Notes: generated from the sequence alone by a model not told the origin. 26,963 nucleotides of DNA from an uncultured Eubacterium sp. (GCA_910579145.1 CAJTTQ010000009.1:1-26963), one strand, 5' to 3'. Positions 17,287 to 23,756 are shown, counted from the stretch's first letter. Numbers and translations: made by a program.

Positions 17287-17769
17287 TCACTCCTCTAAAC
17301 ATTTTTTTGCAAGAACCAGTGCCGCCTCGACCGACGCCTCGCGTACTTCCATCCGCGTTCCGTGAAATACATGTTTTTCTACAACCGTCTTATCAAAACA
17401 GACACATCCGATATAGACAAGGCCAACCGGTTTTTCCGGTGTTCCGCCATCCGGGCCAGCAATTCCCGTGGTACTGAGAGCCACCTCAGCATTTGCCGCC
17501 TTCGCCGCTCCTGCGGCCATTTGTGCCGCCGTTTCCTCGCTCACGGCACCGACGCTGTCAAGCGTTTCCTTTCTTACCCCGAGAAGGTGGTTCTTCGCGT
17601 CATTGGAATACGTCACGAAACTGTGCGAGAATACACGGGACGCCCCGCTCGCGTTCACGATCCTTCCCGACAAAAGTCCCCCGGTACATGATTCTGCGGT
17701 AGTTATACTAGCATTTCTTTTTGTCAATTCTTTGACAAGCCATTCTTCCAACGTCTCCACCTGTTTCAT
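17287..17769 (-). CDS. pncC: CinA C-terminal-type nicotinamide-nucleotide amidohydrolase
   Basis: A stand-alone CinA C-terminal domain protein that would deamidate nicotinamide mononucleotide to nicotinate mononucleotide in pyridine nucleotide recycling. The 160 residues carry the hallmark ITTAESCTGGLLSGRIVNASGAS, with the catalytic serine region, then VGAVSEETAAQMAAGAA and STTGIAGPDGGTPEKPVGLVYIG. The N-terminal CinA (MoeA-like) domain is absent, as in E. coli PncC (YgaD). The ATG at 17769 overlaps the pgsA stop by 4 bp and has a strong GGGAGGGGGA site. In Firmicutes cinA typically follows pgsA, usually as the two-domain form, so the neighbour supports the call. Confidence 0.93.
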   Translation of the reverse strand: MKQVETLEEWLVKELTKRNASITTAESCTGGLLSGRIVNASGASRVFSHSFVTYSNDAKNHLLGVRKETLDSVGAVSEETAAQMAAGAAKAANAEVALSTTGIAGPDGGTPEKPVGLVYIGCVCFDKTVVEKHVFHGTRMEVREASVEAALVLAKKCLEE

Positions 17770-18320
17770 TCCCCCTCCCGATCGATGTCTGACATCACAT
17801 CCCTGTTTTTATATATATAATCCACTAAGGAAACGATCGTCAATATCAAAGCCGCGTAGATCAACAAACGGTTTATGAAATAGAAAACCGGATGCTGAAA
17901 ATTGAAAATAAGAACGATTGCCATGATCATCTGCACCGTCGTCTTGATCTTCGCCCAAAAGCTTGCCGCGATCACGACACCTTTCTCCGCCGCCACCAGA
18001 CGAAACCCGCTGATGATAAATTCCCTGGCGATGATCACGAGTACGACCCAGACCGGCATCGCGCAATCCGGATCCGCCACAAAACAGATCATGGCAGAAC
18101 ATACGAGGACTTTATCCGCAAGGGGATCCATAAACTTCCCAAACGTCGTAACCTGGTTATACTTTCTTGCCAGATATCCGTCAAAAAAATCCGTGATGCA
18201 GGCTAGGATAAATACAGCGGCAGCCAGATAATCCGAATACGGGGTTTCCCAAAGCATGAAAAAAACAAATACCGGGATCATCACTACCCGAAGAATCGTA
18301 AGTCGATTTGCCACATTCAT
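17766..18320 (-). CDS. pgsA: CDP-diacylglycerol--glycerol-3-phosphate 3-phosphatidyltransferase
   Basis: PgsA makes phosphatidylglycerol phosphate, the committed step to phosphatidylglycerol and cardiolipin, in the inner membrane. The 184-residue protein has several hydrophobic membrane segments and the CDP-alcohol phosphotransferase signature: ITDFFDGYLARKYNQVTTFG continuing to KFMDPLADK, i.e. D-x2-D-G-x2-A-R-x8-G-x3-D-x3-D. The N-terminus MNVANRLTILRVVMIPVFVF is typical. The ATG at 18320 lies 2 bp after the rimO stop, with AAGGAGG 7 nt upstream; the in-frame TTG two codons earlier overlaps that stop and is less likely. Coupled translation with rimO and pncC is likely. Confidence 0.95.
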   Translation of the reverse strand: MNVANRLTILRVVMIPVFVFFMLWETPYSDYLAAAVFILACITDFFDGYLARKYNQVTTFGKFMDPLADKVLVCSAMICFVADPDCAMPVWVVLVIIAREFIISGFRLVAAEKGVVIAASFWAKIKTTVQMIMAIVLIFNFQHPVFYFINRLLIYAALILTIVSLVDYIYKNRDVMSDIDREGE

Positions 18321-18322
18321 CG

Positions 18323-19735
18323 TCAATCCTCCTTGTTTCGCAAGGCAGGGTCCACACTCTCAGCTGGGGCAATCCCCGTCCGGATAGGATCTTCTTCCTC
18401 GCATTGTTGTGCTTCGCACCATTTGGCCGTCAGATCGTATCCTCTGGCAGCCGTCACCGTAAGAGTGACAAACGTCCCCGACAACAACTCATGCGGGGCA
18501 CGGAAAAACACGCATCCGTCTATATCCGGGGCATCCCGGTACGTACGTGCCACATAGACATCCTCCTCTGGGAGATAACCGTCCACGATCGCCTCAAAAC
18601 GCCTTCCCACAAGAGATTCATTCGTATCAAATATAACCTGCTGCTGGACTTCCATGATCTCGTCGGCACGGGCACGTTTCGTCTCTTCGTCCACCTGCTC
18701 CGCAAAACCGGCCGCTCTCGTTCCCTCCTCCGGCGAATAGGGAAACACGCCGAGACGGTCAAATTTCAGCTCCCGCACAAATGCCAGGCATTCCTCATGC
18801 TGCTCGTTTGTCTCTCCGGGAAATCCGCTGATGAGTGTCGTCCGCAGCGCCAGTCCCGGAACCCGCTGCCGGAGCATGCCGATTTTTTCCTTCAGCTGCT
18901 TTTTGTTTGTAAGTCTTCCCATTTTTTTCAAAATTCCATCATTGCAGTGCTGGATCGGCAGATCAAGATAGCGGCAGATTTTCGGATTATCCCGGAGTAC
19001 ATCGGCCAGTTCCACGGTAATCTCCTCTGGATAGCAGTACAGAACCCGGATCCACACGAGATCCCGGATCTGTGACAGGCGTTCAAGAAGTTGTGGCAGC
19101 ATTTTCTTTCCGTATAGATCCACTCCGTAAAGGGTCGTTTCCTGCGCGACAAGGATCAGTTCCCTCACCCCGCGCGCCGTCAGTTTCACCGCCTCCTCCA
19201 CAAGCTCCTCCATCGGAACACTGCGGTATGTGCCGCGCATAGACGGAATGGCGCAATACGAACAGTTCTTATTACACCCCTCGCTGATCTTTATATATCC
19301 GACATGGCCCACCCCCGAGGAAACCCGGTCCGTGAGTCCGGCAGGCAGATACGTCAGCTCCTTCGTCCAAACCGCACGCTTTCCCTCAAGCGCCTGCCCG
19401 ACCGCCTCTAAGATCGAATCGTAGGCAGCCGTTCCGACCACGCCGTCGATCTCCGGCATCTCTGCCTGTATCTCTTCCTGATATCGTTCTGCCAGACATC
19501 CCGCCGCAATGAGCACCTGGCAGTTTCCGTTTTTTTTGTACTCGGCCAGCTCTAGAAGCGTTTCTATGCTCTCTTCTTTCGCATCGTGGATAAACGCGCA
19601 CGTATTGACAACGATGACTTCCGCCTGTTCCGGCACATCAGTCAGTTCATACCCGGCACGGCAGAGGATCGCCAGCATTTTTTCACTGTCCACCAGATTT
19701 TTATCACATCCAAGCGAAACAAAATATATGCGCAT
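18323..19735 (-). CDS. rimO: Ribosomal protein S12 methylthiotransferase RimO
   Basis: RimO is a radical-SAM enzyme that adds a methylthio group to the conserved aspartate of ribosomal protein S12. The 470 residues have an N-terminal MTTase domain with cluster cysteines C10 (VSLGCDKNLVDSE), C46 (VVNTCAF) and C80 (AAGCLAERY). The radical-SAM CxxxCxxC motif is C154, C158, C161 (EGCNKNCSYCAIPSMRG). A TRAM domain follows from about 385. The C-terminal 30 residues form an acidic tail beyond the TRAM fold. The motif LGCDKNLVDSE favours RimO over MiaB. Start ATG 19735 lies 2 bp after the folD stop with an AAAGGA site. rimO-pgsA-cinA is a common clostridial order. Confidence 0.95.
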   Translation of the reverse strand: MRIYFVSLGCDKNLVDSEKMLAILCRAGYELTDVPEQAEVIVVNTCAFIHDAKEESIETLLELAEYKKNGNCQVLIAAGCLAERYQEEIQAEMPEIDGVVGTAAYDSILEAVGQALEGKRAVWTKELTYLPAGLTDRVSSGVGHVGYIKISEGCNKNCSYCAIPSMRGTYRSVPMEELVEEAVKLTARGVRELILVAQETTLYGVDLYGKKMLPQLLERLSQIRDLVWIRVLYCYPEEITVELADVLRDNPKICRYLDLPIQHCNDGILKKMGRLTNKKQLKEKIGMLRQRVPGLALRTTLISGFPGETNEQHEECLAFVRELKFDRLGVFPYSPEEGTRAAGFAEQVDEETKRARADEIMEVQQQVIFDTNESLVGRRFEAIVDGYLPEEDVYVARTYRDAPDIDGCVFFRAPHELLSGTFVTLTVTAARGYDLTAKWCEAQQCEEEDPIRTGIAPAESVDPALRNKED

Positions 19736-19737
19736 CG

Positions 19738-20571
19738 TTACTGTAATCCTTTCGCCTCTACACAGTTGTTCATAAGCATCGCGATCGTCATCGGCCCCAC
19801 GCCTCCCGGCACGGGGGTGATCGCCGATGCCACCGGCTCCACATCGTCAAAGTCGACGTCGCCGCACAGCTTATTTTGTGCGTCCCTGTGGATCCCGACA
19901 TCAATGACGACGGCCCCGTCCTTCACATACTCCTTTGTAATGAACTTCGGCTTACCGATCGCCACGATCAGTATATCGGCGCGTTTTGTCACCTCTTTTA
20001 ACTGTTTTGTGTGGGAATGGCAGATCGTAACCGTCGCGTTTTCACGGAGCATCAAAAGAGCCATCGGTTTCCCCACGATATTGCTGCGCCCGACGATCAC
20101 ACACTCTTTCCCGTCGATCTCCACCCCGGAGCGTTTCAAAAGCTGAATGATGCCTGCCGGCGTACACGACACAAATCCCGGCTGTCCGATACTGAGTGCC
20201 CCCACGCTCTGCGGGTGGAAACCATCCACATCTTTTTTCGGGGAAATGGTCTGAATGACCTTATCTTCATCCATATGGGACGGGAGCGGCAGCTGGACAA
20301 GAATGCCGTCCACATCTTCCCTCTCGTTCAACTCGCGGACCAGTTCTAAAAGTTCTTCCTCTTTGGTCTCCTCCGGCAGTTCATACGAAAGTGACCGGAT
20401 ACCGATGTACTCGCACGCTTTTTTCTTGTTGCCGACGTACACCGTCGAAGCCGGATCATCTCCTACCTGGATCACTGCCAGCGTCGCCTCGATCCCCTCG
20501 GCGCGGACACGCTCTTTGCATTCATCCTTCACCATTGCTGAAATTGCTTTTCCGTCAATTCTCTTTGCCAT
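19738..20571 (-). CDS. folD: Bifunctional methylene-THF dehydrogenase/methenyl-THF cyclohydrolase
   Basis: FolD interconverts 5,10-methylene-, methenyl- and 10-formyl-tetrahydrofolate with NADP, supplying one-carbon units for purines and formyl-methionine. The 277-residue length is normal. Visible motifs are VGDDPASTVYVGNKKKACEY with the catalytic lysine, GILVQLPLPSHMD, PKKDVDGFHPQSVG, and the nucleotide-binding VIVGRSNIVGKPMALLML. The C-terminus carries PVPGGVGPMTIAMLM. The ATG at 20571 follows TAAGGAGG 9 nt upstream, where TAA is the stop of the alarmone synthetase gene 12 bp away. It is therefore the second gene of the block and probably coupled to the first. Confidence 0.97.
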   Translation of the reverse strand: MAKRIDGKAISAMVKDECKERVRAEGIEATLAVIQVGDDPASTVYVGNKKKACEYIGIRSLSYELPEETKEEELLELVRELNEREDVDGILVQLPLPSHMDEDKVIQTISPKKDVDGFHPQSVGALSIGQPGFVSCTPAGIIQLLKRSGVEIDGKECVIVGRSNIVGKPMALLMLRENATVTICHSHTKQLKEVTKRADILIVAIGKPKFITKEYVKDGAVVIDVGIHRDAQNKLCGDVDFDDVEPVASAITPVPGGVGPMTIAMLMNNCVEAKGLQ

Positions 20572-20583
20572 TGCGCTGCCTCC

Positions 20584-21264
20584 TTACATATGTTCCACGA
20601 TCCGGTCACGGAGCGACTGCATGTGGTAATCCGTCCGGTTTATCACGTCGGCACATGCGCGAAGCTCATAAATAATATTTTCCGCATCGTCTACATCCTT
20701 TTTATATTTTAACTGGTGTTCCAGACTGGCCCAAAAATCCATTGCGATCGTACGTATCTGCACTTCCACCCTTACCTGTTCTTTGTGGTCTGAAAAGAAT
20801 ACCGGCACCTCAACGATCAGATGCAGACTCCGGTATCCGTTCATTTTTGGTTTTTTTATATAATCCTTGCGCTTGATCAGTTCTATGTCATCCTGCGCCG
20901 TAAACATATCTGCCACTTTATATATATCATCAATAAATGCACATATAACACGGATCCCCGCCACATCCGATAAATTCTGCATCACGGATTCCACTGTGAT
21001 CGGATACCCTTTTCTCCGCAGCTTGGAAGAAATGCTGTTTGGCTGCTTCACCCTTGACTTAATAAATTCGATCGGATTTCTCTGCCGTGTGATCGATAAT
21101 TCATCATTCAGTACCTGAAATTTCGTTTTCACTCTGCGGATCGCGCAATTGTAAATCATCATCATCTTAATAAGTTCTTCTTCCTGCCCCCGAAATACAT
21201 GCAGCTGATCTGCTGGTAAATTGACCTGATCCAGTAATAACGTATCCAATTCCTGTTCTAACAT
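20584..21264 (-). CDS. Small alarmone synthetase, GTP pyrophosphokinase family
   Basis: This single-domain RelA/SpoT-type enzyme should make ppGpp or pppGpp from ATP and GDP or GTP, without the HD hydrolase or ribosome-sensing regions of full-length Rel. The 226 residues show synthetase motifs in order: FIKSRVKQPNSISSKLRRKG (ATP-binding basic motif), NLSDVAGIRVICAFIDDIY, KMNGYRSLHLIVEVP (G-loop tyrosine region) and VEVQIRTIAMDFWASLEHQL with the catalytic E in EVQIR. C-terminal helices resemble the tetrameric RelQ (YjbM) type, though RelP cannot be excluded. The ATG at 21264 has AGGAGA upstream. An in-frame GTG at 21303 lies at the predicted transcription start, so it is rejected. It is the first gene of the minus-strand block. 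Confidence 0.92.
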   Translation of the reverse strand: MLEQELDTLLLDQVNLPADQLHVFRGQEEELIKMMMIYNCAIRRVKTKFQVLNDELSITRQRNPIEFIKSRVKQPNSISSKLRRKGYPITVESVMQNLSDVAGIRVICAFIDDIYKVADMFTAQDDIELIKRKDYIKKPKMNGYRSLHLIVEVPVFFSDHKEQVRVEVQIRTIAMDFWASLEHQLKYKKDVDDAENIIYELRACADVINRTDYHMQSLRDRIVEHM

Positions 21265-21312
21265 TACACATGGTCTCCTTTTTTCAAAAACAGAATTATA
21301 CACATTACTTCC

Positions 21313-21341
21313 ATTTTATCGGAAAAACGCATTAAAGTCAA
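21313..21341 (-). promoter_or_regulatory. Promoter for the alarmone synthetase operon
   Basis: On the minus strand, -35 TTGACT (21341-21336) and -10 TAAAAT (21318-21313) are exactly 17 bp apart, a strong sigma-A match. Transcription should start near 21306, leaving about 40 nt before the ATG. The -35 box lies only 7 bp from the -35 of the divergent plus-strand promoter. Confidence 0.75.
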
Positions 21342-21348
21342 ATAATTC

Positions 21349-21377
21349 TTTACATTTTAGCGGCATCTGCGTATAAT
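21349..21377 (+). promoter_or_regulatory. Promoter for the 90-aa gene and ferredoxin
   Basis: The -35 TTTACA (21349-21354) and consensus -10 TATAAT (21372-21377) are 17 bp apart. The -10 lies inside a near-palindrome, CGTATAAT-CGA-ATTATACG (21370-21388), a possible operator. Transcription would start near 21384, about 32 nt before the first ATG. Confidence 0.75.
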
Positions 21378-21416
21378 CGAATTATACGATCATTACACGA
21401 AAAAAGGATTTGGATT

Positions 21417-21689
21417 ATGTTTCGATTATGGGCAAAAGAATTTAAGGACAACAAAATGATTTGTGATCTCGTTGTGGAAAATGACTCCGTCAGCGAAACA
21501 AGGACGCAGAAGGTTTTTGCCGCGCTGGATGAAATATGCCATTCGTTCGACCTGTCAGCCCCGATCTGGCTCGACCACAACATCAGTGAGTTTAAACGGA
21601 TTGATAAAACAAGATTTACGAGTGACAATTTCATCGACTCGATCGAGTTTGATTTTCTGGAAATCCACGTCATAGAGGAAGACTTTTGA
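21417..21689 (+). CDS. Protein of unknown function (90 aa)
   Basis: I do not recognise a named family. The 90-residue protein is acidic in its second half, with alternating hydrophobic residues (FIDSIEFDFLEIHVIEEDF) that suggest beta strands at the C-terminus. The N-terminal half reads MFRLWAKEFKDNKMICDLVV and then a probable helix (RTQKVFAALDEICHSFDL). There is no signal peptide, membrane segment or metal-binding cysteine cluster. Expression is well supported: a consensus promoter lies 40 bp upstream and AAGGA is 8 nt before the ATG. It shares the transcript with a ferredoxin 81 bp downstream and diverges from the alarmone synthetase operon. A small soluble protein is likely; its function is open. 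Confidence 0.8.
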   Translation: MFRLWAKEFKDNKMICDLVVENDSVSETRTQKVFAALDEICHSFDLSAPIWLDHNISEFKRIDKTRFTSDNFIDSIEFDFLEIHVIEEDF

Positions 21690-21718
21690 CAATATTTGAA
21701 TAACTTCCCCGATTCCCG

Positions 21719-21743
21719 GGCATACTTTTGTTCAAAATATGCC
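21719..21743 (+). other. Intercistronic hairpin before the ferredoxin gene
   Basis: GGCATA and TATGCC bracket TTTTG and CAAAA, giving about 11 pairs with one bulged C and a tight loop. It ends 27 nt before the ferredoxin ATG and leaves the GGAAGG ribosome binding site free. There is no U-tract, so it may affect RNA stability or processing rather than termination. Confidence 0.4.
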
Positions 21744-21770
21744 ATTTGGCAGAGGAAGGAAGGTTTGGTC

Positions 21771-21962
21771 ATGAAAGCAGTCGTTGATGAAGATACATGT
21801 ATCGCCTGCGGTTTGTGTGTCGGTACATGTGAAACCGTTTTTACCTTTAACGATGATGGAAAAGCCTGTTCCCAGGTAGACGTCATTCCGTCCGAATGCG
21901 AAGAAGACGCTCAAACAGCCCGTGATGGCTGTCCGGTAAACGCCATTTCCATTCACGATTAA
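21771..21962 (+). CDS. Single-cluster [4Fe-4S] ferredoxin
   Basis: A low-potential electron carrier of 63 residues. Cysteines C10, C13 and C16 (TCIACGLC) with C54 (GCPVNAI) form one [4Fe-4S] site, the pattern of Thermotoga and Pyrococcus type monocluster ferredoxins rather than the two-cluster clostridial form. Further cysteines at C20, C33 and C43 might form a disulfide or be free. The fold-typical VFTFNDDGKA segment and acidic surface are present. The ATG at 21771 follows AGGAAGGAAGG; the longer frame to 21696 adds unrelated residues. It is the second gene of a two-gene transcript and converges on hydF. Likely partners such as IspH, RimO, hydrogenase or other radical-SAM enzymes are inference only. 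Confidence 0.93.
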   Translation: MKAVVDEDTCIACGLCVGTCETVFTFNDDGKACSQVDVIPSECEEDAQTARDGCPVNAISIHD

Positions 21963-21977
21963 CCGGCGTCTGGCGCG

Positions 21978-22024
21978 TGGTGAAGCCTTCTTCCGGCAGA
22001 CGGAAGGGACTTCACCATTTTAAC
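21978..22024 (+). terminator. Intrinsic terminator after ferredoxin
   Basis: TGGTGAAG (21978-21985) pairs with CTTCACCA (22010-22017), and inside it TTCCG pairs with CGGAA around a 5-nt loop. A TTTTAACTTT stretch follows at once. This ends the plus-strand transcript just before the convergent hydF stop. On the minus strand the hairpin lacks a U-tract. Confidence 0.75.
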
Positions 22025-22025
22025 T

Positions 22026-23228
22026 TTATTGATTCTTTTGAAAAAGTTCTATACTTCTCTTCAAAATCCCCTGCATATACGCGATCGTAATTCCATAATT
22101 AGTAAAGGGAACCCCCTGATCCGCCGCACATTTCATGCGGTATCCCACCTCGCGTTCCTGTAACATACACCCGCCGCAGTGGATGACGAGCGCATACGGG
22201 GACAGATCTTCTGGAAATCCCCTGCCCGCACTCAGTTCGATTTCAAGCTCCTTACCCGTATAATCCCTCAGCCACCGCGGGATCTTTACGCTGCCGATAT
22301 CTTCACACTGGCGGTGATGGGTACACCCCTCCGAAACAAGGACACGATCCCCGTCCTGCAGCCTCTCCACCGCTTCCACCCCTTTGACCGCCGTCTCCAA
22401 ATACCCTTTGACCCTCGCCATCAGAATAGAAAAAGAGGTTAGCGGTATATCCGGCCCGACGCACTTGGAAACCTGCGCAAACACCTGGCTGTCCGTAATG
22501 ACCATCGAAGGCTTTTTCCCCATGCCTGCAAGCGTCTCCCGAAGCCCCGACTCCTTTACCACAACCGCCGTCGCATCCGCCTCCAGGATATCCCGTATCG
22601 TCTGCTGCTGCGGAAGGATCAGCCGCCCTTTCGGCGCCGCGGAATCGATCGGCACGACGAGCACGGCAACATCCGACGGCCCGAGAAGATCCCCGACAAT
22701 GCGCCGCCTCGCATCCTCCACCGAAACCATTTTCCCGATCGTCTCTTTACAAGCCTCGATCCCCTCCCCCGTCCTCGCGCTGACATACCGTACATGCCCC
22801 TCGTCCAGACTGGGAACCTCCTCTCTTCCCTCGATCAGATCCGCCTTATTCATCAAAACAAGATATGGTATTTCCTTTTCCCTAAACAACCAAACCAGTT
22901 CATCATCCGCCTCTTTCATGCCCACCTGAGCGTCCACGACCAAGATCGCAAGATCCGCCCGGTTTAAAATCTGCTTAGTCTTTTTGATCCGCTTCTCACC
23001 AAGTTCCCCCTCATCATCAAATCCCGGTGTATCGATGATCATGACCGGCCCGAGTGGAAGAAGTTCCATCGCCTTCATAACCGGATCGGTCGTCGTCCCA
23101 AGCGTATCTGAAACAACAGCCAGTTCCTGACCGGTAACCGCATTGACCACACTTGATTTTCCCGCGTTCCGGCAGCCGAAAAAGCCGATGTGGATCCGGT
23201 CTGCGGACGGCGTATCGTTCATTCCCAT
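22026..23228 (-). CDS. hydF: [FeFe]-hydrogenase H-cluster maturation GTPase HydF
   Basis: HydF is the GTPase scaffold that carries the di-iron subcluster built by HydE and HydG and delivers it to apo-hydrogenase. From the ATG at 23228 it has 400 residues: an Era/TrmE-like G domain with Walker A GCRNAGKSS (18-26), DTPGFDDEGELGEKR and NKAD; a middle dimerisation domain; and a C-terminal cluster domain with the signature C302-x-H304, then about 45 residues, then H350-C351-x2-C354 (CTHH and HCGGC). GGAG lies 8 nt upstream of this ATG and a promoter 29 bp upstream. Longer in-frame starts would read into the inverted-repeat region and are rejected. hydE, hydG and hydrogenase genes are not in the window. 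Confidence 0.95.
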   Translation of the reverse strand: MGMNDTPSADRIHIGFFGCRNAGKSSVVNAVTGQELAVVSDTLGTTTDPVMKAMELLPLGPVMIIDTPGFDDEGELGEKRIKKTKQILNRADLAILVVDAQVGMKEADDELVWLFREKEIPYLVLMNKADLIEGREEVPSLDEGHVRYVSARTGEGIEACKETIGKMVSVEDARRRIVGDLLGPSDVAVLVVPIDSAAPKGRLILPQQQTIRDILEADATAVVVKESGLRETLAGMGKKPSMVITDSQVFAQVSKCVGPDIPLTSFSILMARVKGYLETAVKGVEAVERLQDGDRVLVSEGCTHHRQCEDIGSVKIPRWLRDYTGKELEIELSAGRGFPEDLSPYALVIHCGGCMLQEREVGYRMKCAADQGVPFTNYGITIAYMQGILKRSIELFQKNQ

Positions 23229-23256
23229 TTTGTCATCTCCTTCATGGTTTTTCTTT

Positions 23257-23285
23257 ATTATAGCTGTTTTGAAAGGGGAACACAA
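23257..23285 (-). promoter_or_regulatory. Promoter of hydF
   Basis: On the minus strand, -10 TATAAT (23262-23257) lies 17 bp from a -35 TTGTGT (23285-23280). Transcription would start near 23250, about 22 nt before the ATG. The consensus -10 and short leader support the chosen hydF start. Confidence 0.65.
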
Positions 23286-23318
23286 TAGGGGATTTTTTTG
23301 AGAAAGGGAGGAAGGGCC

Positions 23319-23477
23319 GCTGCCAGTGATGCCGTATCCGTGCTGTTCCCATTCGTTCCCCCCGCTTCCGCTCATAAATGCGTAGCGGTACTAATGCTGC
23401 AAAAGACGCACCATAAGTACCGACGCATTTAAAAGGGAACTCATTGGGAACAGCACGGATACGGCATCACTGGCAGC
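23319..23477. repeat. Long inverted-repeat element, MITE-like or large hairpin
   Basis: Two 33-bp arms, 23319-23351 and 23445-23477, are perfect reverse complements (left arm begins GCTGCCAGTGATG and ends CTGTTCCCA). After a small internal loop, symmetry continues inward as GTTCCC/GGGAAC, AAATGCGT/ACGCATTT and CGGTACT/AGTACCG, leaving a 23-nt central loop. Weaker symmetry continues outward: TGAGAAAG (23299-23306) pairs with CTTTCTCA (23488-23495), so the whole element may span about 23291-23505. It encodes no protein and lies between the two divergent promoters of hydF and the DUF4317 gene, outside both predicted transcripts. A non-autonomous mobile element is the simplest reading; no clear target-site duplication was found. 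Confidence 0.8.
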
Positions 23478-23505
23478 TACTCTTCTGCTTTCTCAGGGGA
23501 AAATC

Positions 23506-23687
23506 GGATGGGGGCGGAAGGGGGGCAGTTATTTAACCACTTTCACTTCACCTACCACCCCCTTTTCCACCACACCACTCTGACACATCCTCTACTAAAG
23601 CTGGCAAAATGACTAATACCTCCACCTTTCACCACACAACCCTAGCACAGCCCCTACTAAGGCTGGCAGTAAATCCGCATATGCGGA
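23506..23687. other. Intergenic region with degenerate direct repeats
   Basis: About 180 bp with no gene. It is pyrimidine- and CACC-rich on the plus strand, which differs from nearby coding DNA. Its main content is two imperfect copies of a 39-bp segment at 23568-23606 and 23630-23668. Confidence 0.5.
23568..23668 (+). repeat. Imperfect direct repeat, two copies, 62-bp period
   Basis: Copy 1 (23568-23606) and copy 2 (23630-23668) match at 32 of 39 positions by hand alignment. Both start CACCACAC and end with CTACTAA, one variable base, then GCTGGCA. Similarity extends weakly to the left. An old tandem duplication is likely. Copy 2 abuts the 26-bp palindrome. Confidence 0.6.
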
Positions 23688-23693
23688 TTTACT
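23668..23693. promoter_or_regulatory. Perfect 26-bp palindrome at the DUF4317 promoter, possible operator
   Basis: The half-site AGTAAATCCGCAT is followed directly by its exact reverse complement. The last six bases (TTTACT) form the -35 box of the downstream gene, so a bound dimeric regulator would block RNA polymerase. The cognate regulator is unknown. Confidence 0.55.
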
Positions 23694-23716
23694 CCACCAC
23701 CCTTTTATGCTATACT
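23688..23716 (+). promoter_or_regulatory. Promoter of the DUF4317 gene
   Basis: The -35 TTTACT (23688-23693) and -10 TATACT (23711-23716) are 17 bp apart, and TGC directly before the -10 makes it an extended -10. Transcription would start near 23723, about 34 nt before the ATG. Confidence 0.65.
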
Positions 23717-23756
23717 TATAAAGACAACAATATTTTGTGAGAAAGATGAGGTACAT

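Noticed and set aside
18308..19075. Plus-strand open frame of 255 codons opposite rimO
   Set aside because: Antisense to intact rimO motifs, with no start signals.
21265..21303. GTG start for the alarmone synthetase
   Set aside because: It lies at the predicted transcription start, so no leader or ribosome binding site would precede it. The ATG at 21264 follows AGGAGA.
23229..23375. N-terminal extension of HydF into the upstream region
   Set aside because: The extra 49 residues are translated from the inverted-repeat element and the hydF promoter. The ATG at 23228 has a good ribosome binding site and gives the normal HydF start.
23291..23505. CRISPR array or tRNA/rRNA origin for the repeat-rich intergenic region
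   Set aside because: There are only two arms in inverted orientation, no regularly spaced direct repeats with unique spacers, and no cloverleaf or rRNA sequence.
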